Below are positions 49,644 to 63,339 of a stretch of DNA of 64,000 nt, one piece after another. The notes below the pieces were generated by a model. That model searched no databases and was not told the origin of the DNA. It saw only the letters and a list, made by a program, of their open reading frames with translations. The stretch is from Rotaria sordida (taxonomy: Eukaryota > Rotifera > Eurotatoria > Philodinida > Philodinidae). Location of the stretch: positions 124,001 through 188,000 of the forward strand of contig CAJNOL010000133.1 in the NCBI GenBank assembly GCA_905250125.1, read 5' to 3'. The translations under genes and the position numbers were made by a program. Within the stretch, counting starts at the first letter, position 1. Each line of letters begins with the position of its first letter.

Positions 49644-51861
49644 GCTCGTATGTCTCTTTCACTCCTCTCGCTTTTTTCTTCCATTTTCAGCTTTCCAGAA
49701 CGACAACTATCACAGAATATGCAGGCGCGCTTTTGCATCTCATCAATCTAAGAAAGGTAATCTGACGATATACAGAAAACCATGCATAAAGTATTCTGTA
49801 TGTCGTTCTCATCGACAAATAGACAATGGGTTCGGAGATGACGATTAAATAAGAACGAAGATCGCAAAGAAATATCCTTATAGAATAATAAATATTTGTG
49901 TTTCCAATTCTTCTATATATTTTTCTCTCTCTCTCTCTATCGTTCTTCCTTGTATTATAGCAGTCGACAACATCGATTTTTTCTTAACTCAGTCGCATGG
50001 CACAGAGATTGTGCGTTTCTCTCCTTCAATATATTTTTATTCTAGAACTATCTATCTATTGTCTTCGATCACAACAACAATAACAACGGTTAAGTTTTTT
50101 TTTTATCATAAACAAGACACACGCACACACACACACGCATACAGATGCACCTGTCCTTTCATCAGATTAATATGGTATGTAACAAACTGACTTATTGTTT
50201 TAAAAGATTTTTTTTAATTAAAAAAAGATTTCTAATGTTTACTCTAGAACAGACGGAGTTTTTTAATCAGTGTGCTAATTATGGCTTCATTTTTATATTA
50301 AGACTGAAAAATATCTGATATTCTAATGATTGGTTTATTCAACACTCTCATAATCAATTAATCTATGAATATATCAAAGAAATAATCCTCAAAAACTTCA
50401 TTATTATTGCAGATCAACCCAATCAACTGTAAGAATTAAAATTTTTTATCATCTATCGGAAATTAAGTTCTACTAGTAAACGAGTCAAGTATGAATCTTC
50501 TTCTAACTGACTATGTCTATCACATCATTTGTTATAAAATAAAAGAAAAACGTTAGACTGGCATTTTATTATTCCCACGTTAATAATAATGATGAGGAAA
50601 GATGCACACAAGGGTATGTATAATTAGTTGTCGAAATCTAGTGAGTAAAATAGTCACTAATCACAACTGTTGTTATTTTGCTTTGATGACCTTGTTTATT
50701 CTTCTACTTTGTATCATATACACAACCTTCGAAAAATCAATTGGATCGCTTAATAGAATGACTATTCTGGCAGATTCTAGTATCCAGTCGATCAGTAAAT
50801 GGTATTAACGATGAATGTTACTGAGTAGTGCATTATTATTTTCGAAGTTTTGATCGACCGTTTATAATTTAATTTCGGACTTAGTTTCCTTTTTTTTCCT
50901 ATTGTTGTCTAGATTTGAAATGGCAACAAACATTTATATATATAGACATGAACAAGAAAGCAGAAAAACTGTTCCTTGCGGCTGAACAGATACAGTTAAG
51001 AATAGATAAAGATGACAACATGTTTACAAGATCAATGCAATAAATAAAAAAAAAGAAAGAGGAAACCTATCAACACGTAGTTTTAGATTGATATATATTG
51101 CAAAAAATAAGTTAATAGAAACTAACTGAAGAGAAAAGAAAAAAAATCCCACTTCTATATATCTTTGTTACTTCATTTCTTATTAGCTTGCTGATTTTAT
51201 TTTAACATGCAATAACAGTGTATTCATTATTATATGTTTGATCGTTGCTTTATCTTGTCGCGTGAGTTCTATCGTCTATTCTCTCCATTTAAATACACTC
51301 GTGCGCTTGCATGTTTTGATAATCATAATTTTATTATAACGAAACAACCAGTATAATAAAAAAAGAAAAAAACTATTTTGTTATATGTAGTAGACGATAG
51401 ATATAATTGTCTAGAAATAGAGTATTGATGTTTGTGTCTGTAAATATGTATGGAGAGAAAAATCAAGCTTTAGTATTTTTATTTTGTATGTGATTATTCA
51501 AAGAGGAAGACTAAACGACATTTTTTTTTCTCGACGATATTTTATTATTATTCGAGCATCACTTTATTTTCTTTTCATAAATAGCTAAGTGAATGCAAGT
51601 CTAATAATCAAAAACAAAAAAAAAAAAAAATAGAATCCTATACGCTTGACAAAATACATTATATTCATTGGATGAAAACACAAAACATCTCTAGTAAGTG
51701 AATCGAGTCGTGGTAATAGAAGAAGAAAAAAAAAGCAAAAATCAAACTTCAAAGAAATATAGAATCATATTTTTATCAAAATAATTAACAATTCAATTAA
51801 TTATTTGTTTTTATTTAGGTATTAAAAATATTTATTCAATTTTTATTATGACAAAATAAAT
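48368..51861. other. intergenic region between divergent REV1 and K+ channel genes
   Basis: 3.5 kb shared upstream region of two diverging genes. Contains (CT)n at 49612-49639 and about 49925-49940, and a (CA)n-like run at about 50125-50145. A TTTATTTAG acceptor at 51810-51818, 44 nt before the channel ATG, suggests a 5'UTR intron or leader acceptor. No gene seen. Confidence 0.5.
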
Positions 51862-54800
51862 ATGGATATCGACAAAATACTTAACGGAGGATTTTATAAA
51901 TCAACAATTGTTTCAGATACTATACCATCATCTTCAACAACAATTGGACATTTAATTAGTAATCCAATTGATGAATGTCAAAGCTCTCCATTACTATCAT
52001 CATCAATTTGTGATAGTGCTTGCTATTCATCAGCTGTAGAAGAATGGCATTCAATGCAACCACACCTGTCAATGACAAATAATAATAATAATAATAATAT
52101 TAAATCACAATATCAAGAAGAATATAAAAATCAACGAATACAATCAATACATCCAGAATATATGAATAATAAATATTCACCACCAGAAAATGAACCATTT
52201 GATAAAGTTATTATAAATGTTAGTGGTTTACGTTTTGAAACACGTGCATCAACTTTACAACGTTATCCAAATACTTTACTTGGTGATAAACAACGACGTG
52301 CACATTTTTTTGATTATATGAATAATGAATATTTTTTTGAACGACATCGTTCATCATTTGAAGCTGTTCTTTATTTTTATCAAAGTGGTGGACGTTTAAC
52401 ACGACCAGAAAATATTTCTGCAGAAATTTTCTTAGAAGAAATTAAATTCTTTGATCTTGGTATGTTAACAGATTTTTTGCATATTAGTGTTATATGAGAA
52501 GAATTTATTTCTATTATATTTACTTGAATAGCTTAATAAAAAGATAATAGATTCTGTTGTCTTGTAAACATGTATTATATAAAATGAAAGTAATTCGATT
52601 CTAAATGCTTTGTAGTACTCTTATTTGCAAATTTTATTATTAGAATGTTAATAGAATTGTTATTAAAAAAAAATGACCTTTTAGTTCAAATATTAATAAA
52701 GAAAAACTATGAATCTAGAATAGTAGGGCAATTAAAAAGAAAAAAGAAAATAAAATAAAGTTTAACTCATGAAATGAAATTCTATTTTGAGTCATACACT
52801 CAATTGACATTATTTTCAACGTATAATATATATGTAGAAAAACTCGAATAGAAAAAAAGACTATGAAATAGATATAAATTATATAATTAAATATACTATA
52901 TGTATGCAATTGTTTCACGCTTGATAAGTTTAATCTATAATTCGAATAATTATATTGGGAAATATAGTTGTATTGAATTTCTATTTCTCTTCCCGTAATA
53001 ATCAGTTACTATTATTTTTTTTTTCGCTATCAATTGGTCAATTTAATCTCAAACACAGCCGGACATCAAATAATCTAATAAACTTTCGTAAATATGAAGA
53101 GCGGATATTTAAGAATCTCTATAATTTTTTTATATGATTCATTAAAAAATCTTCTTCTTCTTCTTCATTTCATTTTCCAGGCGATGAAGTTCTTAAACGT
53201 TATCGTAAACAAGAAGGTTATGTTGAAGAAATTCCTATTGAAAAACCAGTTAATCATATTCAACGTGCTATATGGGAAGTTTTTGAATGTCCAGAATCAT
53301 CAAATTTAGCAAGAGTTGTAGCGATTATATCAATTGTTATGATTACTGTATCCATAGCATCATTTATTGTAGAAACACTACCTTCCATACGTAATGAAAT
53401 GATAGCACCACCAATATCATATTTTAATAATGTAACAAAAGAACGTGATATTCATCCTGGTGGTGAAACAAAATATTTTTGGTTTTTTTTTATTATTGAA
53501 ACAATATGTGTAACATGGTTTTGTTTAGAACTTTTATTTCGATTTGCGGTAGCACCGTCCAAATTTGCTTTTATAAAAAATGGACCAAATATAATTGATG
53601 TTGTTTCAATAATACCATATTTTTTACAATTAATTGGTTTAATTTATCAAACAAAAGATAGTAGTGTATCAGGATTTTCATCAACATTAACTGTATTAAG
53701 GATTGTACGACTTGTACGTGTATTTAGAATATTTAAATTATCAAGACATTTTAAGGTAGGAAAATATAAAATATAAAATATATTGTGAGAATCAAAGGTG
53801 ACTTTTCCAATCTTGAAAAAATTTTTGTTTTTTTGTCCAACGAACCGGAACGACTTTTTTTTCGTCAATTCTTGCAATAAAATTTATCTTCCTCTTCAAG
53901 CTTGGTAATCTCGGATAATCTCTTGTGAGGACTTAATCATTTTGTATTTAACGAAAGTAAATCCTATTATGTTGCAGCTGTATGTTATGGTTATTTGACT
54001 TAATTGATAATAAAGTACATAATTATGATTTGTTTCTCTTTTGTTTTTTTTTCTTAGGGCTTACAAGTACTTGCTTTGACCTTTTTGGCATCATGGAAAG
54101 AATTACTTTTATTAATGTTTTTTCTTTTTATTATTGTTATCGTTTTTTCATCATTTATGTATTTTGTTGAAGGTGATTATATAAATATATCACCTACAAA
54201 ATCATCATTAAGTTATACATTAACAACATCAGCAACAACACTATCATATTTACCATCATCATCATCATCATCAGATAGTCTTCCAATTATTGATTCAAAT
54301 CAAGCAACATCAACAACAACACCAAGTCCAAATCAATTTGCATCTATTCCTCATTCATTTTGGTTTGCTATTATAACAATGACAACTGTTGGTTATGGTG
54401 ATTATGTACCACGAACAAATCTAGGTAAAGTTATTGGTGCAATATGTGCATTAACTGGTGTATTAACAATAGCATTACCTGTACCAATAATCGTATCAAA
54501 TTTTACCTATTTTTATCAACGACAATTAGAAGATACTGAACGACAATATCAAGCAAGACAAAGAGCACAAGCATATCAATCAATGCATGATAAAAATCAT
54601 TTAGGTATAAATAATGATAAAGATCGTGGACCTGAACATAATGAATGGGAAACAACATTTAATGAACCTGATTATTCTGATTATCGTGAAATAACACATG
54701 CTGTTACAAAAAAATTAGTACGTAATGCTTATTTTAAAGCATTTCGTGGTTCGAAAAGAATTTCTCCAACAATGCGTTATCAAAGTTTATCAACAGCAGC

Positions 54801-54903
54801 ATCACCATATATATTAACAAATAGAATATATCAATTAGATGATGATAGAAATGATCATGGAAGATATGAAAGTGATGTTGAAAGAGCTTCTCTCTTACAT
54901 TAA
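51862..54903 (+). CDS. Shaker/Kv1-type voltage-gated potassium channel
   Basis: Three exons, 51862-52459, 53181-53755 and 54058-54903, give 672 residues with agreeing phases. An unstructured Asn/Ser-rich N-terminus precedes the T1 tetramerisation domain (about 114-205; [20 protein letters not shown]). The voltage sensor follows: S1 [21 protein letters not shown]2 [21 protein letters not shown]3 [14 protein letters not shown]4 [20 protein letters not shown] with regular basic residues. The pore has [10 protein letters not shown] (selectivity filter GYGD, 503-506) and the S6 PVP hinge (532-534). S4 and the GLQVLALTF linker mark it as Kv1. Unusual points: a Ser/Thr-rich insert of roughly 45 residues in the S5-pore turret, Val at the Shaker T449 position (external TEA site), and a C-terminus (RASLLH) without the usual Kv1 PDZ ligand. 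Confidence 0.94.
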
Positions 54904-54996
54904 AAAAAATTATTTTGTTTTCTTTTTGTTTGAATACAACGAAAAATAAGAATATAAATACAAAAAAGAATATTTTATTTTTTTCGTTATTTGTCC

Positions 54997-55027
<31 letters not shown>

Positions 55028-57077
55028 AGCAAAAGAAAGACAAGACTTTGAAGATATTTTGACGTGTGATGTTTATATATTTTTTTTTTCTGTTCGTGAT
55101 TATATGATTTTTAGAAATAATTTTCTTGTATTATAATGTGACTTATTTGTTTATTCTCAATGATTTATCCCGATGATTAATGGATTAAGTTTTTTTTTTT
55201 TTGTGTTTTGTTTGCACATATAGTAAATGTGATTTGTAATAAGTGTAGTTTATAAAATTCATGTCAATGAAATTTATCTTCATTCTAGTTTACCTAAATA
55301 AAGTAATTCACAGAAAAATATGTAAATTAAAATATTAACTGAAGAATTTAGTTTTATTTTTAAGACAAAAAAAAATCGATATATATATATTACAGGAGAT
55401 CGGACTTAAGAGTACTTGTCATTTCCGGCACTATTAGAAAACAATTTATCAGAAAAGCTTGAAACTTTCAGACTGGATAGACCTCGATGAGTAGAGCAAA
55501 AGTTTGTCATAGGCTCAAAATTTCTAAATACTTCCTGGTAGAAAATATTGGCGTTGCAAAAATTAAAAACTCATTATCCCTCTTAATCACTGTACTTTCT
55601 CAGCTGCAATAGGTTTGGTCGAGTTGAAATTTTTGTTTTTACAGATAATAGACACTATTTGTGATACCTAACTTTTTTTCGGTTTATTTTTATCTTTTTC
55701 CATTCAAATGAAAAGATTAAAATACTAACCGTACTCTAAAGAACGCATGTGTTTTTTTTGTAGACTCTAGCAAAAACTAAGGGTAGATTATATTTTAAAC
55801 CAAAAATAAAGTAAGCATTTTATATAAGTGGAAGAAAGCTTAAGCTTAATCGAATGTACTGTGATTCAGAAATTGGACGATGATTCTTTACTTTTTCTTT
55901 CTCAAAGAACTCATTATTCAAAAATAGTGAAATAGTTTGTCAATTTAGATTGTTGTTTTCTCAGCAAAAATATTCTATCGTTTCCGATTGTTCGACTTTT
56001 ATTATTATAATAGATATGAAAAATCTTAAATTTTTTAGTCGGATAAGGAAGCTTCTCTTCATCTTAAGGAATATATTAATATGAATACTTATTGAATCAA
56101 TAGAAAATACTATATGCTACTGATACGCCACTTCCAAGTACTTTTTGTAAAGACTCAATAGGCACTTATGACACTTATGTATGTACTTCGTAATGTCGAT
56201 GGTACTTGTGATACTTGGTAAGTATCTGAGTACTTGCACGGAATATATTTATTTGGTCAATTCGTCCTTTAAATCTCTCCGCATAACCCATAAATAAACA
56301 TTAGTATTAACGAAAAAAAGAAAGAAAAACTTTTGTTTCGAACTTGATTTATGATGCCCCTTGATATCTTTAGTATTTTATTAAGAAAAAAAAAACTAAT
56401 TGAAATGATTCGACTACTAGTAGAACAGAATTAATTATGCAAATCTGAGATGGAAAAATAAAAATTTTCCAATTTATTACATAATTTCTCATGCCTTTAT
56501 TTCCTTTGAATTGATAAACATGATTAAAATTTTGATTATATAGAAAGAAGCCATTAATAATCTAATGCCATATTCTCTTAGTTTTAAGCAAAGTAGAAAG
56601 TGTTTTATAATAAACAATATTGAGTTTGATGTATAGACATACCGGTATATATATATATATATATATTGCTGTATGTCTTTTAAATCTAGATGGCGTTAAT
56701 TGTTTTAGAGTAGATTTATTTTTATATTAAATTTATTTTTAATTTCTCAATTTGTTAAAATAAAATAAAAAAGATTAAGAAAAAACCAATTTGTTTTTAA
56801 TGTATAGAATTCAAATATTTTTATTGTTATATCACTTAGCTACGATTGTCCAATTGACAGTATTAATGGCACTAAATCTATTAAATTAGTGAATTGATTT
56901 GAGAAAAAAAAAAAGTAAAAAAAAAATCCGATATACAATATAGATTGATTTTATTTCTTCATTCATAAACAATTCATTACGTTTAAATCAAATCTTTTAT
57001 TTATTTATTTTATTTCAATGAATCAATAGAAAATCTTCTTCACTTACATCTACATTAATCAATAAATCTTTTCAATA
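54904..57077. other. intergenic region after K+ channel gene
   Basis: Contains (AT)n microsatellites at 55001-55027 and 56646-56667. A degenerate run of ACTTRTGAYACTT-like units lies at about 56160-56240. No gene recognised; the 3'UTR of the channel (AATAAG/AATAAA-like signals after 54930) and the KIF24 promoter should lie here. Confidence 0.45.
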
Positions 57078-60000
57078 ATGACAAAATGTCTTCTCAAGGC
57101 TCTTAAAGCCGTTGATCTTCAAAATCATATAGAATTATTTCGTAGACTTGGTTATGATTCAGCTGGTGCATTAGCACATTTTCATAATGAACATTTTAAA
57201 CAATTAAATTTATCTAAACAAGAATTACATCGTTTTCATGCATTACTTGATGTACTTAAAGAAGCAACACGTGAAGGAAAAATTTGTCCACATTATTCAA
57301 AAACTCATAAACAATCAACAATAAAAACTAATCCAATTCGAGCAAAAAGTACTGAATCTATTCAACATCGAAATTTTCAATCAAATAAAACAAATAATTT
57401 ACATTCAATAAAACAATTAAATAAAAATTTAAAATCAAAAAGATCTTCAAGTTCAACTAAAATAACTGAACGTTTATCATCAACATCACTAGGAAATAAA
57501 AATCATCTTGATGAATTTATTTTACAAAGACCATCATCAAGTCATATTCAACAACAAAAATTTAATGATCAAAATTTGTCTGGACCAAAATCATTTTTAA
57601 ATCGAGCACCTATTCAACATGTTAAAGTAAGAAATAAATATTTTCTAATCAAAAAGACTTTTTTTTTAATAATTTATCCTTGAGTTGGTTTTCTTTAAAT
57701 GAAGAATAATTCATATAATGAAGCTAATTAAACAATATTAACCTTTAAAGAGGAAGGAAGTTTGCTTACAGGATTCAGTTATCCCTTTTAGATTCATAGG
57801 AAATCACGGGTGAAATATTTACGGTGGACTTCAAAAGATATTTTATATGTTCTAGTTGAAAATAGAAACTAAACTAAAGGATTGCGTGACAATCAAAAAC
57901 TTATAGTATGAAAAAATGTTTGTAAAGTATATTTCAGCAGCTTACTATTTTTTTTTTTGGGATCTTAAGAGGATTGTACTCAATCTGTTTCTAAGCTGTT
58001 AACTTCATCTTTTAGTTATAAGTAGATTTCAATGAGACTAAAAAAAAGTCTTAAAAGCATTCGTGATCATGACTCATTCTTCTCGACATATGGTCAAATC
58101 CATCAAAAAAAAAATAGACCTTGTATCATTATGTTTGTACGATAGGATTGTGTTTGATTAACTTAATATTCAAATGTTCAATCGAAATAATATTATTATT
58201 AAATAATTGTCTTTCGTATATTCTTAAATAGTCGCATCTCTCTTTCATGTACTCAATGCAGTTGATTAACGAATGAATATATGAATACTTATCCTGGGAA
58301 TTTTTACACCATATTGTTGAAGTTTGTTTTTCATTCGGATCATTTCTATGCAATAAAGACAGATGTTCAATTCTTGGTTTTATTTATCGTTTGTAGTATT
58401 GAAACATGATATCGTATCATTATTGTTATACAGAGTGCCACTATCATTATATAGTTTTGTAATTTTTTTTTACATGTATAGCTTGACTTACATATTATAT
58501 CACTCTTATTAATTCTAATAGATAAAAGAAAACGTTTCAGGTTAAGATATCTTCAGAGAAAGGATCTGCGGATTTGAATGTCACTGAAAACAAAAAAAGA
58601 TGAAATGAAATGCTCGGAAAAGCTGAGGTACCTTCTTCATTGGTATAGATTCTGGAACCACATCCTACTCAGAACTGCTAATTTTTGTTCAGATGAAACA
58701 CGTATAATCGGAAGCAGTTTTTAGAAATCTCAGTCGTCAAAGTCTTTTTTAGCTGCAATATAGATTTGAACTATGGAGAATAAACTTGATTGACAAAATC
58801 AAAAATTTATTTTGCCGATTTTTGCCGAAATGGGATTTTCAGTTTTTTTTACTGTTCTTGTTCTAAAGGTTTATCGAACATTTTACAAGTCAGAGAATAT
58901 TGTTCTTCACAATTAATTAGAGCTAGATTTTTTATGTTTGATTTCTTGAAAAAAACTTACATCCAAGCTTTGAAAACTGAAGCTTATTAAGGTGTAGCGG
59001 CATGTCTCTTAGCTACGTTTTGATATGAACTCGAAATTTTTTTCATTAAATTTTAGGGAGAAATTCTTAAAAGATGGAAACCTACTTTTTGACCGTTGGC
59101 ACAATAATAACTTTTGAAAAGTTCAATATATTGAATTGAATCTTTTACTATGCACTATACACATTCGGACACATATTCTCTGAAAATTTCAGTCATATCT
59201 TTTGTTCTAAAACAAAAATAGATTTCTCAGTCAGAGACTGAGCTTTCTTTTTCGAACGAGTTCATGATGAAATGATTATGACATTCAATATATTATCTCA
59301 AAGATATTACCTTGAATTCTCGACATCAGCTAACTATAGACTAATAAAAAACCTTAGATCAACTACCATATTAATAATTAATGTGTTTAAAAATCTCACT
59401 CAATCGAATACAACAGAGTTACAATTTGATGAGTAATAAAGATTGAATTGATTATTCCTGAAAGTTTTCGAAGTAATAAGTATTAGCATCTTACATCGAT
59501 AATGAAATTTAAAAATAATGAAATCATTTCTTCGCATTATTTATTTTTCTATATATCTAAATAGATAAAATCCTATAATTATGGTATACCAACAAATAAA
59601 CGTCAACAAAATACTTCTCATCATGTTCATTATCAACATGAGAAAAATTTAAATCAGACTTCAATATTTGTTCCATCATCACATAGTACAACAGATATAA
59701 TATCTTATGCTAAACCAGCTGAAATTTATGTATTTGCTCGTAAACGACCATTATTATCAAATGAAATTAATTTTCATGATATAATATCAGTACCAGATAC
59801 TAAACGTATAATTATTACAGAAAATAAAGCTAATCTTGATTGTACACCATTACTTAAAAAGGTATTTGTTATAAAAAAAAAAAACAAATTCTAGAAGAAT
59901 ACAAAAATCAAATTTTTATATTTTCAAATAGAGTGAATTTCAATTCGATCAAGTTTTTGGTTCTGATACATCAAATAAACAAGTATTTGAATGTACAGTT

Positions 60001-62725
60001 TTACCATTCATATCAACAAATCATCGTCAGAATTTAACATATATTTGTTTTGGTCAAACAGGATCTGGTTTGTTTATTTCTTTTAAATAATTTTTATTTA
60101 AAAAAAAATTTTTTTCCAGGTAAAAGTCATACAATATTTGGTAGTAAAAATACTGATGGTCTACTTATTTATTGTGCACAATTACTTTTACAAGAAATTA
60201 ATTTAAAAAATAAACTTATTTGTTCATTTTATGAAATCTATAATAATCAACTTTATGATTTATGTCATACTGGAAAAAGGTTATATAAATATATAAAAAA
60301 AAAAAAAAAAAAACAATTTAACATTAATTCTTTAGATTATTTGCACGTGAAGATGGTGAACATTCTGTTAATATAGTTGGTATAACAGAAATTGTTTTAA
60401 AAAATTTAGATACTTTACGTTCTATGATAAATGATGGTCTTACAAGACGACATCATGGAAAAAGTGCATTTAATACAAATTCATCACGTTCACATGCTAT
60501 TTTTCAACTAATATTAAAAAATAATTATAATCAAGCAGAAAATTTTAAACTTGTTTTTATTGATTTAGCTGGTAGTGAACGTGCAATAGATGCACAAAAT
60601 AATCAACGACAAACACGTCGTGAAGGTGCACAAATCAATTCATCATTATTAGCATTAAAAGAATGTATTCGTTCAATGGATATGACACATTTTCATGCAC
60701 CATTTCGACAAAGTAAATTAACACATATATTACGTGATTCACTTGTTGGTACAAAAACTCGTACATGTTTAATGGCTAATGTTTCACCATCTGATGATTG
60801 TTGTCAATGTTCATTAAATACTCTTCAATATGCATCACGTATTCGTGATATTAGTATTAGACATCGGCATCGATCAATGCCAATAACAAATATACAAAGA
60901 AATTATTTTCATAATGATCAAGAAGAATATTCAGAAAAATTCATAGGTAGAGAAGAATCACAAAGAATTTTTGAACCAGCAACAGCATCAACACCAGTTC
61001 ATCGACTTATTTCATCAGTTGATCATCAAACTTATATGACAACAAATCAAACAGGTTTGAATTAATTTAATAAAATCTTTTCCTAGAATAAAAATGTATC
61101 TATCATAAACAGAGGTTTTTGTTGATACGTTTCTAGATCAATAATTTTTGTTAATTACAGTATATCACAATATGAGTGAAGTTTGTTGTTATTTTAACAA
61201 TGACGAATAATCTTATTGTTTAAAAATATGCTCATTCATATGCAACTGAGCAAATCATTTAAATTAAATATTCATTAATCAAGAAAGACTTGTACATTAC
61301 AGTTTAGAGATCTATTCGTAATTCTTAATGACGAATAATTTATCTTTTTAGTATGAAAAAGAAAGAAAAATATTATTATCGATTGGCAGTCCATTATAAT
61401 AAACTGCGAAAGTCTCATTTTAGTATTAGAGTCCACCGGATCCAGGTTCGAAAATCTTGAACTCGATGGACTCTAATTGTCTGAGATATGTTTAGAGTGT
61501 GTTAGTCACCAAATACAAAAACACAGACAAAACTATCTCGTATCTTCGGGGCGGCTATTCAATTTCGATTAGAAAATTTCATTGAGAGTACTAAAGTACG
61601 GTTAAACTGAATTCGAAAAAGTTTGGTCCACTGAGTTTGAATTGAAAAATTTTCGACCTGACGGGGTCCATTTTATAAAATCTATAATAAGGACACAACA
61701 AAATATGACTTGTTTGATATTCATAAGTGCTAGTATCTAAAATCAGTTTGTATTCTCTTAATTGAAAATTATTTCTATAATTGAATTAATAAATAACATT
61801 TCATTGACTAGCGAAGAGTGCATTTCATAAAATAGCCAAGCATACGTTGATTTTGAAGAGAAAAAAAAATATATGTTACAATCCTTAGCATACCATTAAT
61901 TCTTCAACTCATTTCATAAAAACATTCCTATCAATCTTTTTTTTTTGTTTTTATTTTTTCCTAGACTTTGATACTCGTAAAATGATAGGAACAACAAAAT
62001 CACCAAATATTGATTGGCAAATAGTAGATGATGATATGCCGATAAGTGGTAATGATGATAATCTACGAATAAAATCTGTTCTCTCATCAACACGTGAATT
62101 TCTCGTTAATACAAATACTAACAATCAAAATCAAAGTAGTAGTTTTTATTTAACACGTTATGAACAACAAAGAAAAAAAATTCATAATCAAGATGGAAGT
62201 CCATCAAGTTATTTTCCATTACCACAAACTGATATTAAAAAATCTTTACCAATTCAAATAAATGAAAATAAAACTATACAACAATGGAAAACAGTTCCAG
62301 CACCTTCAAATCTTCCACTACGACGTGTTTCAGATTCATCAATTGAACCACCAACTTCTACACGTATAATACCAATAGCTCCTATACAAATGTCAGATGA
62401 TAATCAATATAGTAGTACAACATGTACAGAAAGTCTTGGAACAAGAATAACTAAATTTGCAACTGCAACTCATCCTTATAAAAAATCTACTAAACAAAAT
62501 GATTTTATTGAAAATTTAAATTTCAATAAACAATCTGATACATATACAACAACAACAATAACAACAACAGATACTGATCAAGGTCTTTATTCTGATCGAC
62601 AAGCAACACATAGAGATCAAACTGGATTTTTTAGTAATCGTGATGATCCATTATATTCAAGTAAATACAGTACTGGACAAAGTATGTTTTTGAACGATTT
62701 TATTTTTAATATAATTCTTGTATAA
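57078..62725 (+). CDS. KIF24: KIF24-like kinesin-13 with N-terminal SAM domain (3' end uncertain)
   Basis: Exons: 57078-57626, 59565-59861, 59932-60067, 60120-60279, 60336-61054, 61965-62681 (or read through to TAA at 62725, 873 residues). Phases agree. Residues 1-65 form a SAM domain (LLKALKAVDLQNHIELFRRL, then LNLSKQELHRFHALLDVL). The kinesin motor (about 230-600) starts EIYVFARKRPL and has the P-loop GQTGSGKSHT, switch I NTNSSRSHAIFQL, switch II FIDLAGSERA and SQLTHILRDSL-like SKLTHILRDSLVG. A SAM plus central motor is the KIF24 arrangement; vertebrate KIF24 depolymerises centriolar microtubules and restrains ciliogenesis. The tail is Ser/Thr-rich. A good donor (GTATGT at 62682) suggests another exon beyond the window; otherwise the protein ends ...SMFLNDFIFNIILV. 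Intron 1 (57627-59564) is 1.9 kb with nothing recognisable. Confidence 0.88.
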
Positions 62726-62987
62726 AGTTAACTTTTGATGGGTGATTTGAAATCAAAGATACAGTCAGTGTTTATATTAGATATGCAGAAAATTTCACTC
62801 TTAAATATTAATTTAAAGTGTAATTCGACTTATAACAATCTGCAATAGTCAATTTTTATTGAACAACATTTTTTGAACGATCTTTTCAACTGAATTATTT
62901 TTTCTTGAGTTGTTCTAAGCAAAACTGAACTCACTTAAATGGAAAGAGAAGAATACGAGCTACATTTTGCTAATTAAAACTTCTTAA
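62726..62987. other. 3' flank or intron of the KIF24-like gene
   Basis: AT-rich, non-coding. Either 3'UTR of the short form or intron leading to an exon beyond the window. Confidence 0.4.
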
Positions 62988-63335
62988 AAAGCGAATTGTC
63001 TATAATGTAATGTAACTATTTTATTACAAACAATAGACAATGTTCATTTAAACTCTTTATCATGTTTTCTATAACAAGTCATTTTGTTTTCGAAATATCA
63101 TAGTCGAAACAGTGTCAGATATTGAAAATATTTCAGAAAGTGACCTCTCAAAAATCGAATACATCTTTTCTGAAACTTTGAAATATCTGCCACTTTATGT
63201 AGTGTTTGATACTATTTCGAATGTAATATTTAGAAAGAAAAATGACTTGTTATAGAAAAAATGATAAAGAGTTTAAATGAACGTTGTCTCTTGTTTGTAA
63301 TAAGATAGGCGCATTACATTATAGACAATTGGCTC
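62988..63335. mobile_element. TTAA-flanked palindromic MITE
   Basis: A 348-bp element between TTAA at 62984-62987 and 63336-63339. The arms are very similar for over 90 bp: AATTGTCTATAATGTAATG, TTATTACAAACAA, GTTCATTTAAACTCTTTATC and TTTCTATAACAAGTCATTTT each recur inverted on the right. Outermost bases differ slightly (AAAGCG versus GAGCC). No coding capacity. The TTAA flanks fit piggyBac-type insertion, though its ends differ from those of the 6667-7708 element. Confidence 0.75.
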
Positions 63336-63339
63336 TTAA

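Noticed and set aside
49492..49848. 118-codon plus-strand frame upstream of the K+ channel
   Set aside because: It runs through a (CT)n repeat that produces Ser-Leu tracts; no protein features.
61430..61690. Hairpin with GAGTCCA...TGGACTC and a GGTTCGA box, tRNA-like at first sight
   Set aside because: No acceptor stem, anticodon arm or A box of proper spacing; more likely an old repeat remnant related to GGTCCA motifs near 28 kb.
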